Positions 26,039-35,169 of a stretch of 64,000 nucleotides of DNA are shown here, piece by piece. The stretch is from assembly GCA_002298785.1 (NCBI GenBank), contig DBMR01000117.1, forward strand, positions 1 to 64,000, in the 5' to 3' direction. The position numbers and the translations under genes are program-made. The notes under the pieces were generated by a model. That model made no database searches and was not told the DNA's origin. It was given only the letters and a program-made list of their open reading frames with translations. How positions within the stretch are numbered: position 1 is the first letter of the stretch; each line of letters starts with the position of its first letter. The DNA comes from Verrucomicrobia subdivision 3 bacterium UBA693 (GTDB lineage: Bacteria > Verrucomicrobiota > Verrucomicrobiia > Limisphaerales > UBA8199).

Positions 26039-27874
26039 TCAGCCCGGCTGACCAGAGGTAGCCTCAGGCTGCTTGGAAGACTCCTGGTCTGCTGCGGGTG
26101 CAGCCGAGGTTTCCGCTGTCGCCGGAGCTTCCGGTGCGGGTACGGCCGGCGTCTCCGTTGAGACTGCTGCAGGTTCGGCTATCGGCGCTGGGACTTCAGC
26201 CTCTGACTCGGTCGCGGCACCGGCTGTAGCCGGCGCTTCCACCGTTCCGGGCTCACCCGCCACCGTCGCCCCCGCCGCCGCCGCCGGTTGAGCCGGGACC
26301 TTTTCCGGTTTGGGAGGCTTAGGCAGTGGCTTCTTGGCTGTCTCGAGCACTCCAGTGGCGAACTCAATTACATGCCCCTGATGAATGAGCCAGTGCAAAT
26401 CCGCGATCAGACTCGCTTGCTCCGAGGTGGGTTGATCTGACTCGGGGGCCGCTGCCGGAGCCGCAGGCGCAGCCGAAGCGGCACTGGCTTCTCCGGTGGA
26501 GGTTGCCGCGACTTCTCCACTTGGAGCCGCAGCAGCCAGGGGCGGATTTATTGGCAACGACGTCGCTACCGGCGACGGAGCGAGCGCCTCGATCAGTTGG
26601 CGGCGATTCGATTTTGGATGTGCGTTGATGTAATCAACAATGCGTTTGACGAGATCCGACACCGGCGTGGCGGCCAAATCCAGGTAATGGGGCCGGGCGA
26701 CCGATACGTGCGTGATGGTCTTATTAACTTTGAAAAACTGCAGACCGCGTGTGGCGAATTGTTGGCTCAGCACGGTGGCAATTTGGAGCGGGAACCGCCG
26801 TTGATCCTCCCAGACGCTGCGCACCAACCGGGTCAGCTCCGAACTGCGCAGGTTACGCGCGGCGGTGCCGGACAGGGAGTAAGTTTCAACCGGCTTGATG
26901 ATCGCTTCCTTATGAACTTCGCGGAAATGCTTTTCCACGTCCGCCATGGTCGCCAAACGCAGCGGCTCCGGTACGTTCAAGCACACATACTCAGTTTTCC
27001 AGCTCTGGTCTTCCACCCACTTCTTGACCACTTCCTCGTCGCGCACAATTTTGACGCGCGCCTTGAAAGCTTCAAAAGGCATCCTTGAAAAACGCTGGGA
27101 GTGCAGCTTGCGCAGTTGATTCTGGTAATCGTGATAATTGGGCGGTCCTAACACCACGCCGCTCATCCCACATTGCCCCACGAACGTATATTTACCCTTG
27201 GGCGGCTCGGTGGCGGTCTTTTCCGCCTGGTAAAAGGTGGCGAAATGTTTGTGCAACACATGTTGCACGGCATCATCCTCCGACAGCCAAAGCGTCTCAT
27301 CCAGCGCGCACAGGAACAGCGGCTGTTGCGGCTTACCCTCAGCGTTCTTCGTGATCGAGAAAGACACGTTGTGGCGCTCCGGCTTCTGCAGGATCATCTG
27401 CGCGATGTCAAAGAGCGGATACGCCCGGCCCGTCATCTTGATCTGGCGGGACAACGACTCGACGCCCTTTTCGTCCGGGATCAGGCCGACATTCAACTCC
27501 GGCAATGGAAGCGGAGCGGGACGACGTTCCCGGATCTCACCACCACGACCTTCGCCGCGGTCGCGTCGAGGGAACCTGCCTTCGCGCGCTGGCCCGCCGG
27601 GGCCACCCTGCCCCCCGCCCGGCCGACGATCACCTTGGGGTGGGCGCGGACCGCGAAACTGGCCGCCACCACCGCCGCCGCCTGGACCACCTTCGCGCCG
27701 GGGCGGGCGGGGCCCGCTGCGGTCACCGCGGCGATCGCCTCGTCGGTCGCGCCGCTCGTATGATTCAGTTTCGCCTTCGTATTTGGCGTATTTCGAAGCC
27801 GAAGCCGGCTCTTGTGCCCAGGAGGGCAAAAAGAGCTTCTCTAGATCCAGATCGTTTTCAGGTAATGTGCTCAT
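26039..27874 (-). CDS. RGG-rich putative nucleic-acid-binding protein
   Basis: The 611-residue protein is not assigned to a family. Residues about 40-125 are a low-complexity Arg/Gly/Pro region (RRDRRGDRRGDRSG, GGPGGGGGGGQFRG), an RGG-type RNA-binding tract. Residues about 130-430 look globular and conserved (LNVGLIPDEKGVESLSRQIK, then LFLCALDETLWLSEDDAVQH, FVGQCGMSGVVLGPPNYHDY and QFATRGLQFFKVNKTITHVS). The last 180 residues are Ala/Pro/Glu-rich and probably disordered. It lies upstream of the DEAD-box helicase on the same strand. From memory, homologues are common in Verrucomicrobiota but uncharacterised. RNA binding is inference from the RGG tract and the neighbour. Confidence 0.7.
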   Translation of the reverse strand: MSTLPENDLDLEKLFLPSWAQEPASASKYAKYEGETESYERRDRRGDRRGDRSGPRPPRREGGPGGGGGGGQFRGPRPPQGDRRPGGGQGGPGGPAREGRFPRRDRGEGRGGEIRERRPAPLPLPELNVGLIPDEKGVESLSRQIKMTGRAYPLFDIAQMILQKPERHNVSFSITKNAEGKPQQPLFLCALDETLWLSEDDAVQHVLHKHFATFYQAEKTATEPPKGKYTFVGQCGMSGVVLGPPNYHDYQNQLRKLHSQRFSRMPFEAFKARVKIVRDEEVVKKWVEDQSWKTEYVCLNVPEPLRLATMADVEKHFREVHKEAIIKPVETYSLSGTAARNLRSSELTRLVRSVWEDQRRFPLQIATVLSQQFATRGLQFFKVNKTITHVSVARPHYLDLAATPVSDLVKRIVDYINAHPKSNRRQLIEALAPSPVATSLPINPPLAAAAPSGEVAATSTGEASAASAAPAAPAAAPESDQPTSEQASLIADLHWLIHQGHVIEFATGVLETAKKPLPKPPKPEKVPAQPAAAAGATVAGEPGTVEAPATAGAATESEAEVPAPIAEPAAVSTETPAVPAPEAPATAETSAAPAADQESSKQPEATSGQPG

Positions 27875-28062
27875 TCCATCATGACAGGCGCGAATGCTCA
27901 GCGCCTCGCAAATGCCGTAAGTAAAGCATGGCGTGGCTTGAGTTGGATTGCAAGCGCCGTTCCACAGTGTCCGTCCCCGTTGGTTAAAAGATTATCTAAC
28001 ACAGCCTGCAGCCGCAGCTACCCGGATGCCAAAGATTTTCCCGCGTCGAAGTTTCCCTGACA

Positions 28063-29232
28063 TCATTTGCCGGTACGGCCGCCAGCTCGCGATCGCGGCT
28101 TCAAATTCACATGGACAATTTTCGCCGGGGGGAAGCCATTGAACCAAGTGGCAGACGCGCTGCTGTAGGCCCCGATATTCTCTGAAAAGACCAGGTCATC
28201 GATCTCCAGTTCGGGTAGTTCCTCGGAAAGCGAGATCTTGTCCAGGGCGTCGCAGGTTTGTCCAAACACCGCGCTGATCTCGGTTTTGCCGGACTTAAAG
28301 GCCTGCAAATGGTACTGGCAATGATCGAAAATGATGCCGCTGTAGGTGTGATAGACGCTGTCATCGACGTAATAGCAGGTCTTCCCATCCCGCACCGCCT
28401 TGCCAATGACCCGGGCAATCGCCGTGGCGGCGGTGGCCACCAGAAATCGGCCCGGCTCGGCGATAATCTGGATATCCGCGGGAAATAAACGATCAATCTC
28501 GGCGTTGATTTTCCGCGCCAAAGCGCTGAACGGTTTGACGTGGCGGTCGTAAGGAGCCGGAAAGCCCCCGCCAATATCCAAGATCTTCAACTCGTGTCCG
28601 CGCGACTTTGCCTCCTTCATCACGGCAGACGCCATCTCGAGCGCCTGCACAAAATTCTGAAAGTTCGTGCATTGGCTGCCGACGTGAAAACTGATGCCTT
28701 CCGCCACCAGGCCTAAATCAAACGCGTTCTGAATCAGGTCCACCGCCTCGCCGGGATCACACCCGAACTTTGAGGACAATTCCACCATGGAACCCGTGTT
28801 CGGAACCCGGATGCGCACCACCACCCCGGCATGCGGAGCGAATTGCTTGATCTTTTTCAGCTCGCGCGGATTGTCGAAAGTGACCAGCGGCTTGTATTGA
28901 TCCAGGGCCACCAAGGTTTCCTGCGGCTTGGTGGGGTTGGCATAGATGATCTTGTCCCAGATGAAATCCTGCTGTGCCTTGGGTGGCAGCTGCCGGATAT
29001 TTTCATAAACCAGCATGAACTCCGGGAGCGACGCCACATCAAAGCTGGCACCCGCCTCGTATAAAGTACGCACAATGGCCGGCTCGGCATTGGCCTTCAC
29101 CGCGTAATACGCCTGCACCTTCGGCAGGTGCTTTTTGAAATCCGCGTAGTTCTTGCGAATTTGGTCGTGATCAATAATGACGACCGGGGTGCCGTGCTCG
29201 CGGGCCAGGGCCTGAAGTTGCTTCTTGGTCAT
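28063..29232 (-). CDS. PLP-dependent group IV (ornithine/lysine-type) decarboxylase
   Basis: The 389-residue product belongs to the alanine-racemase-fold (type III) PLP decarboxylases. Visible features are the PLP lysine in YYAVKANAEP, SFHVGSQCTNFQ, ILDIGGGFPAPYD, the phosphate-binding IIAEPGRFLV, the catalytic cysteine/aspartate in GQTCDALDKI, and YSSASATWFNGF at the end. The CDxxD block and length fit ornithine or lysine decarboxylase better than diaminopimelate or carboxynorspermidine decarboxylase. It would make putrescine or cadaverine. ATG 29232 (MTKKQLQALAREHG) precedes the conserved region; upstream codons do not look conserved. It is divergent from pabB. Confidence 0.8.
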   Translation of the reverse strand: MTKKQLQALAREHGTPVVIIDHDQIRKNYADFKKHLPKVQAYYAVKANAEPAIVRTLYEAGASFDVASLPEFMLVYENIRQLPPKAQQDFIWDKIIYANPTKPQETLVALDQYKPLVTFDNPRELKKIKQFAPHAGVVVRIRVPNTGSMVELSSKFGCDPGEAVDLIQNAFDLGLVAEGISFHVGSQCTNFQNFVQALEMASAVMKEAKSRGHELKILDIGGGFPAPYDRHVKPFSALARKINAEIDRLFPADIQIIAEPGRFLVATAATAIARVIGKAVRDGKTCYYVDDSVYHTYSGIIFDHCQYHLQAFKSGKTEISAVFGQTCDALDKISLSEELPELEIDDLVFSENIGAYSSASATWFNGFPPAKIVHVNLKPRSRAGGRTGK

Positions 29233-29433
29233 GCGCTCTTCTCGTGTTGCCCGTGCCTTTAAGCTCTTTCCCCTCGCGGCACAAGCAAAATTCCCAATTC
29301 CTGAATACTCCAACACTCAGCCAAAACCAGCCGGTCCGGAATTTCTCGATCCTCCGGTTTTGACCGATTCCGCCAAACGCCAGCTATCCCTCGTTTGACC
29401 GACAATGTCCGCCGCATTAACCTGCCCCTGGTT

Positions 29434-30912
29434 ATGCGGCCTCTCATCCATGCCTTGAGCACCGGCCAGACCCCGGAATCCCTCGCCGGAGCTTTGCTCG
29501 GCGAACCGGGGCTGATGCTGCTGCGTAGCGGCTGTTTCGAAGCCGCTCCGGCCCGGTATTCCATCGTGGTTGCCCGCCCTTGCCTGAGTTTTAGCTCTCG
29601 CGGCTCGCGAGCCCTCCTGCGCAGCGGGTCCGAATCCGTGACGTGGTTTGGCGATCCCTGGAAGATGCTGGAAAGCCTGCTACTCCGCTATGAGTTGCCC
29701 GCTGACTTGGATGTACCCTTCCCCGTTGGCGGTTGCTTTGGCTACTGGGGATATGACTTGCGTGGCTTCGTCGAACCCAAACTGCCACGAACCGCGCGCA
29801 ACGATCTTGGATTGCCGGATTGCGAAGTAGGGTTCTACCCGTCGCTGGCGGTTTTCGATCACGCTCTGGGCGTTTGCCACGTCGTCGCAACCGGTCTCGC
29901 AGCGGACGGCTCGCGCGATGCCAACCGGGCCCGGGACCAGCTTTCATTCTGGCTCAACCTCCTGGAATCAATACCCGCTGCAATTCCCCCAACCTCGACC
30001 AGATCTGACGAGCCATCGACTGGGCCATCGGTGCGGTCCTCGATGAGCCGTGATCGCTTCGTCTCCGCCGTGCGCCGTGCCAAGGAATACATCCGCGCCG
30101 GAGACATCTACCAGGTGAACCTCGCTCATCGTCTGGAAGGCGCCTGGCCGCACTCCGCGTGGAGCCTCTTTGATCGGCTTGGGTCGATTTCCCCCGCCCC
30201 GTTCGCGGCATTCTTCCAGGGATCAGACCACGCCCTGGCCTCCGCGTCGCCGGAGCAATTTCTAAAATTCTCGGGACGACACGCGCAGACTCGGCCGATT
30301 AAAGGGACTCGCCCGAGAGCCAGCGAACCGACCCGCGACGCGCAGCTCAGCTATGAACTGCAGACCAGCCCCAAAGAATTGGCGGAGCTGGTCATGATCA
30401 CAGACCTCTTGCGAAACGACCTGGGCAAAGTGTGCGAATATGGCTCCGTGCAGGCGCCGGAACTGGCGCGCCTCGAACGCTACGCCCAAGTGCAGCACCT
30501 CGTTTCGACCGTGGAAGGACGTCTGCGTCCGGAAATCTCGCATATCGCCGCCCTGGCCTCCTGCTTTCCCGGCGGGTCCATCACGGGCGCACCCAAATTT
30601 CGCGCGATGGAGATCATCGATGAACTGGAACCCTTAAGCCGAGGCGCTTACACCGGGGCGTTGGGCTATCTCGGGTTCAATCACGAAAGCCAATTCAGCA
30701 TTTTGATTCGCACCGTGATTTGCCACCAGGGCCGCGCCTACTTTCACGCCGGCGCCGGAATTGTGGCGGACTCGGAGCCGGAAGCCGAGTATCTCGAAAC
30801 GCTGGCGAAAGCCAGGGCCTTTCTGGAATGCCTGGGTGCGAATCCTGAGGAGGGACTGGCTGAGTCGCCCTGCTCCCTCACGAACCGTGAGGTCCTGGAG
30901 GAAATCCGCTGA
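29434..30912 (+). CDS. pabB: aminodeoxychorismate synthase component I
   Basis: The 492-residue protein (from ATG 29434; a TTG at 29395 would add 13 residues) matches the chorismate-binding family. Key blocks are VPFPVGGCFGYWGYD, AKEYIRAGDIYQVNLAH, QTRPIKGTRPR, ELVMITDLLRNDLGKVC and FPGGSITGAPKFRAMEIID. The PIKGT sequence, with lysine, marks PabB rather than anthranilate synthase, which has PIAGT. It converts chorismate plus ammonia to 4-amino-4-deoxychorismate for folate synthesis. Its stop codon overlaps the start of the downstream class IV lyase (TGATG), so the two are translationally coupled. No pabA glutaminase is in the window. Confidence 0.9.
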   Translation: MRPLIHALSTGQTPESLAGALLGEPGLMLLRSGCFEAAPARYSIVVARPCLSFSSRGSRALLRSGSESVTWFGDPWKMLESLLLRYELPADLDVPFPVGGCFGYWGYDLRGFVEPKLPRTARNDLGLPDCEVGFYPSLAVFDHALGVCHVVATGLAADGSRDANRARDQLSFWLNLLESIPAAIPPTSTRSDEPSTGPSVRSSMSRDRFVSAVRRAKEYIRAGDIYQVNLAHRLEGAWPHSAWSLFDRLGSISPAPFAAFFQGSDHALASASPEQFLKFSGRHAQTRPIKGTRPRASEPTRDAQLSYELQTSPKELAELVMITDLLRNDLGKVCEYGSVQAPELARLERYAQVQHLVSTVEGRLRPEISHIAALASCFPGGSITGAPKFRAMEIIDELEPLSRGAYTGALGYLGFNHESQFSILIRTVICHQGRAYFHAGAGIVADSEPEAEYLETLAKARAFLECLGANPEEGLAESPCSLTNREVLEEIR

Positions 30913-31769
30913 TGCTGGTCTGCCTGAACGGAGAGTGGGTGCCAGAAGCGGAGGCTTGCGTCTCCGTTTTCGATCGGGGTTTCCTTTACGGAGACGCCCT
31001 GTTCGAAACCATGCGAGTCACCAATGGCCGAGTGTTCCGCTGGAGGGACCACCTGGCGCGGCTCGAAGCCAGTGCCGTCCTGCTCGAAATGCGGATGCCC
31101 TGTCCTTTCTCCACTCTGCACCAATGCGCGCTTGAACTCATCCGCCGCAATGAGGTGGCGGAAGGCATTCTCCGCTTAACCGTGTCGCGCGGGACCGGGC
31201 CCCGGGGCTACTCTCCGCTCGGGGCAGACCGGCCTTCTTTCATCCTAAGTCTCCATCCATTGAGCGCACCGTCCGGTGTCCATCCAGCATCCTGGAAAGT
31301 TGTCACTTCTAAATGGCGTTTGCCTGCGGGGGCAGGATTGCACTCGTTGAAGAGCGCCAACCGGCTGACGCAGGTTATGGCCCGGAGTGAAGCTGCGCAG
31401 GCGGGAGTAGATGAGGCCCTGATGCTGAATCATCAAGGAATCCTGACCGAAGGAGCCGCCAGCAACGTGTTTTGGATCGAGTCGAACACCGTGCTCACGC
31501 CGGGCCGCTCCACGGGGTTGCTGCCCGGTATCACGCGCCAATTGGTGTTGGAATGCTGCACCCGCTTGGGCCTCGAAGCGATTGAATGCGACACTGGACC
31601 GGATCGGGTGCATGCCGCAGATGGAATCTTCTGCACCTTCAGCACTCTGGGTATTGTGGAGGTCACAGATTGGGATCACCGCCCCTGCCCCTGTTCGCCC
31701 CTGACCCGCCGCCTCCAGGTGGCGTACGCCGACTTGGTGCAACGCGAGGCGGTCACGGGCTGCGAGTAG
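30912..31769 (+). CDS. pabC: aminodeoxychorismate lyase-like class IV PLP enzyme
   Basis: The 285-residue class IV aminotransferase-fold protein starts CLNGEWVPEAEACVSVFDRG FLYGDALFETMRV, typical of PabC, IlvE and D-amino-acid aminotransferases. The PLP lysine lies in LHSLKSANRLTQVMA and the cofactor-phosphate loop in GILTEGAASNVFWI. The start codon overlaps the pabB stop codon, which is the best evidence for 4-amino-4-deoxychorismate lyase, releasing p-aminobenzoate and pyruvate. Family members are hard to tell apart by sequence alone, so the name rests on the context. The next gene converges from the right with only 8 nt between the stops. Confidence 0.82.
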   Translation: MLVCLNGEWVPEAEACVSVFDRGFLYGDALFETMRVTNGRVFRWRDHLARLEASAVLLEMRMPCPFSTLHQCALELIRRNEVAEGILRLTVSRGTGPRGYSPLGADRPSFILSLHPLSAPSGVHPASWKVVTSKWRLPAGAGLHSLKSANRLTQVMARSEAAQAGVDEALMLNHQGILTEGAASNVFWIESNTVLTPGRSTGLLPGITRQLVLECCTRLGLEAIECDTGPDRVHAADGIFCTFSTLGIVEVTDWDHRPCPCSPLTRRLQVAYADLVQREAVTGCE

Positions 31770-31777
31770 GCCTCCTC

Positions 31778-32407
31778 CTATGTCTTTTTGCGGGTGTAAG
31801 TAATTTCGCCGACGCGACTTTTCTCTCCCAGGGCTACATCGTGGATTTCCAGGATGTGCTTTCCTGGGCCGGCCAGGCGAAGAATATATTTGACTGGCTT
31901 GTTCCGTTCTCCCGTCATTGGCTCATCCATAACACCGTTGAGGGTGATGACGTCACCTTCCGCAGTACCCTCACTGGTGGACAGGCAACTGCCGCTCGTG
32001 TCCATCCACGCTCCCACATACTTCTGCTTCATCTTGTCGTAACCGGTAAATCCCATCCCCTCGAAAGGGTTCCCCATCATTTCGCCTTTGTGTTCCTCCT
32101 GCACAAACCGACCTCCCAGAATCCAGCGCTTGGTCGATTTGCCTTTGCTAACGGTTGGAGGCGCATCCGGTCCCGCCATCCAGAATTTCGATTCCACCTC
32201 CCACTCTCCGACCACCGCATCCAATTTCTTGTGGGCCGGTCCCGGCGCCGCCATCTCTGCCCATTTCTTCATCATTTCCGCCATGTCCGGCACGGCCCCC
32301 GCAGCGGGCTTGGCAGAGGCATCATCCGCCCGGGTCGAGGGTAGCAGCAGCAGATTTACCGCGATGACCAGGCAGAGGGGCAATACCCGGCAGTTTTTTG
32401 CGCGCAT
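31778..32407 (-). CDS. exported DUF1579-like protein
   Basis: The 209-residue product from ATG 32407 has a signal peptide (LPLCLVIAVNLLLLPSTRA). The mature part matches the DUF1579 pattern: HKKLDAVVGEWEVESKFWMA, RWILGGRFVQEEHKGEM, FEGMGFTGYDKMKQKYVGAW and ending GEITYTRKKT. These proteins have a lipocalin-like beta-barrel and no known function. A Met-rich segment (MAEMMKKWAEMAAPG) precedes the domain. It converges on pabC and follows HrpB on the map in the same orientation, 99 nt away. An upstream in-frame start at 32470 lacks a signal sequence. Confidence 0.7.
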   Translation of the reverse strand: MRAKNCRVLPLCLVIAVNLLLLPSTRADDASAKPAAGAVPDMAEMMKKWAEMAAPGPAHKKLDAVVGEWEVESKFWMAGPDAPPTVSKGKSTKRWILGGRFVQEEHKGEMMGNPFEGMGFTGYDKMKQKYVGAWMDTSGSCLSTSEGTAEGDVITLNGVMDEPMTGERNKPVKYILRLAGPGKHILEIHDVALGEKSRVGEITYTRKKT

Positions 32408-32506
32408 AAAAGTAATTCCTTTGGTTGGTTTGAACCGGTTGAATCTCGCCGCGCGGGACTCTGGTGTCAAGTGTTGCTAACGCTCTGATGTAGTTTTACT
32501 TAACCT

Positions 32507-35083
32507 CTAACGCCATTCGTGTTTCGGGTATTTCCGCTGCAGTTCCTGCTTGATGCGCGGGTAGTGCTCGGCCCAAAACCGCGGCAAATCCTGCGTCACC
32601 TGCACCGGCCGCATGCTGGGAGCCAGGATGTGCACCAGCACCGGCACCCGCCCCATCGCCAGGCGCGGCGTTTGGGTCACGCCGAATAGCTGCTGGATGC
32701 GAACGGCCACAAATGGCGGGTTGGCGGCATCGTATTGCACTTTCGCATTCCGGCCATTGGCCAACGTCAGGCGCTCGGGAGCGTGCTTCTCCAGCAGGGC
32801 CTGCTGCATCGGTCCCAGCCAGCTCTTTACCGCTTCACGCACCGGCTGGATTTTGACATCCCGGGCGCTGACGCATCCGTGACAAATCTGCTCGATCAGG
32901 CTCTGGCGATCCTCGGACAGCAGCGGCGGCAATTGCAACTCCGGACACCAGCGGCACAGGAGATTCAACCGGATAATCCATTGCTCAACCGCATCATCCC
33001 ACTGGTCAAACGCCAGGCGTCCAGCCAAAACCTCACGCGCGAGCAGTGACGCAGCGGCGTCCAGCGGTGGCTCGACTTTTCGCACAGTGTAAGTCAATCC
33101 GCGGAACTTGAGATGCTCTTCTGCGCACACGCGGCGCGACGCCGCGTCATAAAGCACCTGTACCTCCGTACGAATGTCCTTGGGAAATTGCGTGGCGACC
33201 CAGGACTCCTCGATCGGCATGGCGAGGCTCAGCATCGTGCTCACCTGCTTGTCCCTTCCCTCCACTTCCTGAATCTCGGCGGCCACCACCAACGGACATT
33301 CGCGGGCCACACTCTCCCGCACCAGAGCACCGCGCCGCCCATGCACCATCTCGAAGCGCAACTCTCCCGCACCTTGCCGTCGCGCCACGCGGTCGCTAAA
33401 CGCGATCAATACACACTTCCGCAGCGCATCGGTGGGCGGCTCGCGCCGCTCCGGCTCGAGGCCTTGCTCGATTGCAATTTGCAGAAACTGATCCAGCAAC
33501 GGCTTTACCTGCCGTGCGGCCGCCACGTTCACCCCCAGCCGGCGGCACAAATCCGGTGAAAATCCCCGGGAGGATACCTCGCGCCAAACCCCAAGCAGGA
33601 GGCCAAAATCACCGTGCGCGGCCGCCTCCGCCAGTTCTGCTCGCGCCTGAATGACCGCTGGGTCGGACACCCGCAGCAACAGTTCCCGGCCCTGAGTGAG
33701 GGCGGCAACCAGGCAGGCTTGCTGGACGCAGCCGCAATCCTGCGCCGCCAGCAGCATGCGGGAATAGCGCGGGTGCAGCGGAAAGGAAAGCATGCGGCGG
33801 CCAAGCTCCGTAATGATCGTCCGGGATTTGTCCGGAGCCTCCGAATCCGAGAGCGAAGGTGCCGTCGGAGCCACCGCCCCTAAGTCCATCAGCAAAGCCT
33901 CCGCCCGCTCCAGGGCCACCGGTTCCGGGGCTTCCAACCACCGGAATTTTCTCAAGTCTTCGACTCCGGCAGCCTTCAGCGCGAGAATGACCTCCGCCAA
34001 ATCCAACCGCTTGATCTCCGGCAGTTCCTGCGCCGGCCGATGCGCGTGCTCCTCCCGCGACCACAAGCGCAGACATTTCCCCGGAGCCGTCCGTCCAGCG
34101 CGTCCGGCACGCTGATCAGCCGAAGCCCGGCTGATCTTGTCAATCAGCAACGTGTTGATCCCGCGGTGGGGATCATAACGAGCAACCCGGGCCAGGCCGC
34201 TGTCGATGACGCAGGTGATACCCTCGATGGTCAGCGAGGTTTCCGCGACATTTGTGGCCACGACCACTTTGCGGTGATCATAGCGGGCCACGGCGGCATC
34301 CTGGTCTCTGGCCTCCAACTCCCCATAAAGCGGGAGCAGCAGGAATCCGCGAGCTTCCGGCCGGGCGCGCAACGCCTCGAGCGTTTGAGCAATCTCATAT
34401 CCGCCAGGCATGAACACCAGGACGTCACCCTCCTCACCGGCGCCCACAAAACGGGCAAACGCTTCGGCCGCCTGATCCCAGACCGGCCGCTTCTCCAGGT
34501 ATGCGGGAATACTACTATATTCGATGGCGACCGGAAATTGCCTTCCTTCCGCGAGCAACTCCCGACAAGGCGCCAGGTACTGTTCCAGCACCGGCAAATC
34601 CAGGGTGGCGGACATCACGATGGTTTTCAGTTCCGGCCGCTGCGTCTCCTGGAGTTCCAGGGCCTGGGCGAGGGTGATGTCCCCGTGCAGATGCCGCTCG
34701 TGGAATTCGTCAAAAATAATGGCCGACACCCGGCCCAGCCGGGGATCCTGCAACATCTGCCTCAGCAACACCCCTTCCGTAACATAACGAATGCGCGTTT
34801 CGCGACCGGTTCGATTTTCGAATTTGATTTGATAACCGACCTCTCCGCCCAACTCCACGCGCCGTTCCGCCGCGACCCGACGGGCGAGCAGCCGCGCCGC
34901 GATCCGGCGAGGCTGCAACACGACCACCTGCCCCGCCCCCAGCAAGCCACGGTCGAGGAGCATCTGCGGCACCTGGGTGGACTTGCCCGAACCGGTGGGC
35001 GCGCACAGCAGCAGCCGGTGTTCCGTACGCAGCGCTTCCACCAGCTCGTTCTCGACTTCGTATATCGGCAATCGCTCAGCCAT
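32507..35083 (-). CDS. hrpB: ATP-dependent helicase HrpB
   Basis: The 858-residue DEAH-type SF2 helicase has motif I (LLLCAPTGSGKSTQVPQ), motif Ia (VVLQPRRIAARLLARRVA), motif II (IIFDEFHERHLHGD; DEFH in place of DEAH is normal for HrpB), motif III (IVMSATLD), motif V (VVATNVAETSLTIEGI) and motif VI (RASADQRAGRAGRTAPG). HrpB's C-terminal domain is recognisable by RMLSFPLHPRYSRMLLAA and ends PRLAMGRVPVLVHILAPSMR and LPRFWAEHYPRIKQELQRKY. HrpB is thought to act on RNA, but its substrate is unclear. The start is ATG 35083. It is divergent from the spermidine-synthase-like gene, 86 nt away. Confidence 0.95.
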   Translation of the reverse strand: MAERLPIYEVENELVEALRTEHRLLLCAPTGSGKSTQVPQMLLDRGLLGAGQVVVLQPRRIAARLLARRVAAERRVELGGEVGYQIKFENRTGRETRIRYVTEGVLLRQMLQDPRLGRVSAIIFDEFHERHLHGDITLAQALELQETQRPELKTIVMSATLDLPVLEQYLAPCRELLAEGRQFPVAIEYSSIPAYLEKRPVWDQAAEAFARFVGAGEEGDVLVFMPGGYEIAQTLEALRARPEARGFLLLPLYGELEARDQDAAVARYDHRKVVVATNVAETSLTIEGITCVIDSGLARVARYDPHRGINTLLIDKISRASADQRAGRAGRTAPGKCLRLWSREEHAHRPAQELPEIKRLDLAEVILALKAAGVEDLRKFRWLEAPEPVALERAEALLMDLGAVAPTAPSLSDSEAPDKSRTIITELGRRMLSFPLHPRYSRMLLAAQDCGCVQQACLVAALTQGRELLLRVSDPAVIQARAELAEAAAHGDFGLLLGVWREVSSRGFSPDLCRRLGVNVAAARQVKPLLDQFLQIAIEQGLEPERREPPTDALRKCVLIAFSDRVARRQGAGELRFEMVHGRRGALVRESVARECPLVVAAEIQEVEGRDKQVSTMLSLAMPIEESWVATQFPKDIRTEVQVLYDAASRRVCAEEHLKFRGLTYTVRKVEPPLDAAASLLAREVLAGRLAFDQWDDAVEQWIIRLNLLCRWCPELQLPPLLSEDRQSLIEQICHGCVSARDVKIQPVREAVKSWLGPMQQALLEKHAPERLTLANGRNAKVQYDAANPPFVAVRIQQLFGVTQTPRLAMGRVPVLVHILAPSMRPVQVTQDLPRFWAEHYPRIKQELQRKYPKHEWR

Positions 35084-35169
35084 GCTCGGACCAGCTTAGC
35101 GCAAACCGGTGCGGAGGGAAATTCGAGTAAAGCTTGAACCGGTCGCAACCTGCCGACACACTCCCGGCT

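Noticed and set aside
27878..28062. Short plus-strand frame of about 60 codons in the gap before the decarboxylase gene.
   Set aside because: Low-complexity, no ribosome-binding site, runs antisense into a gene end.
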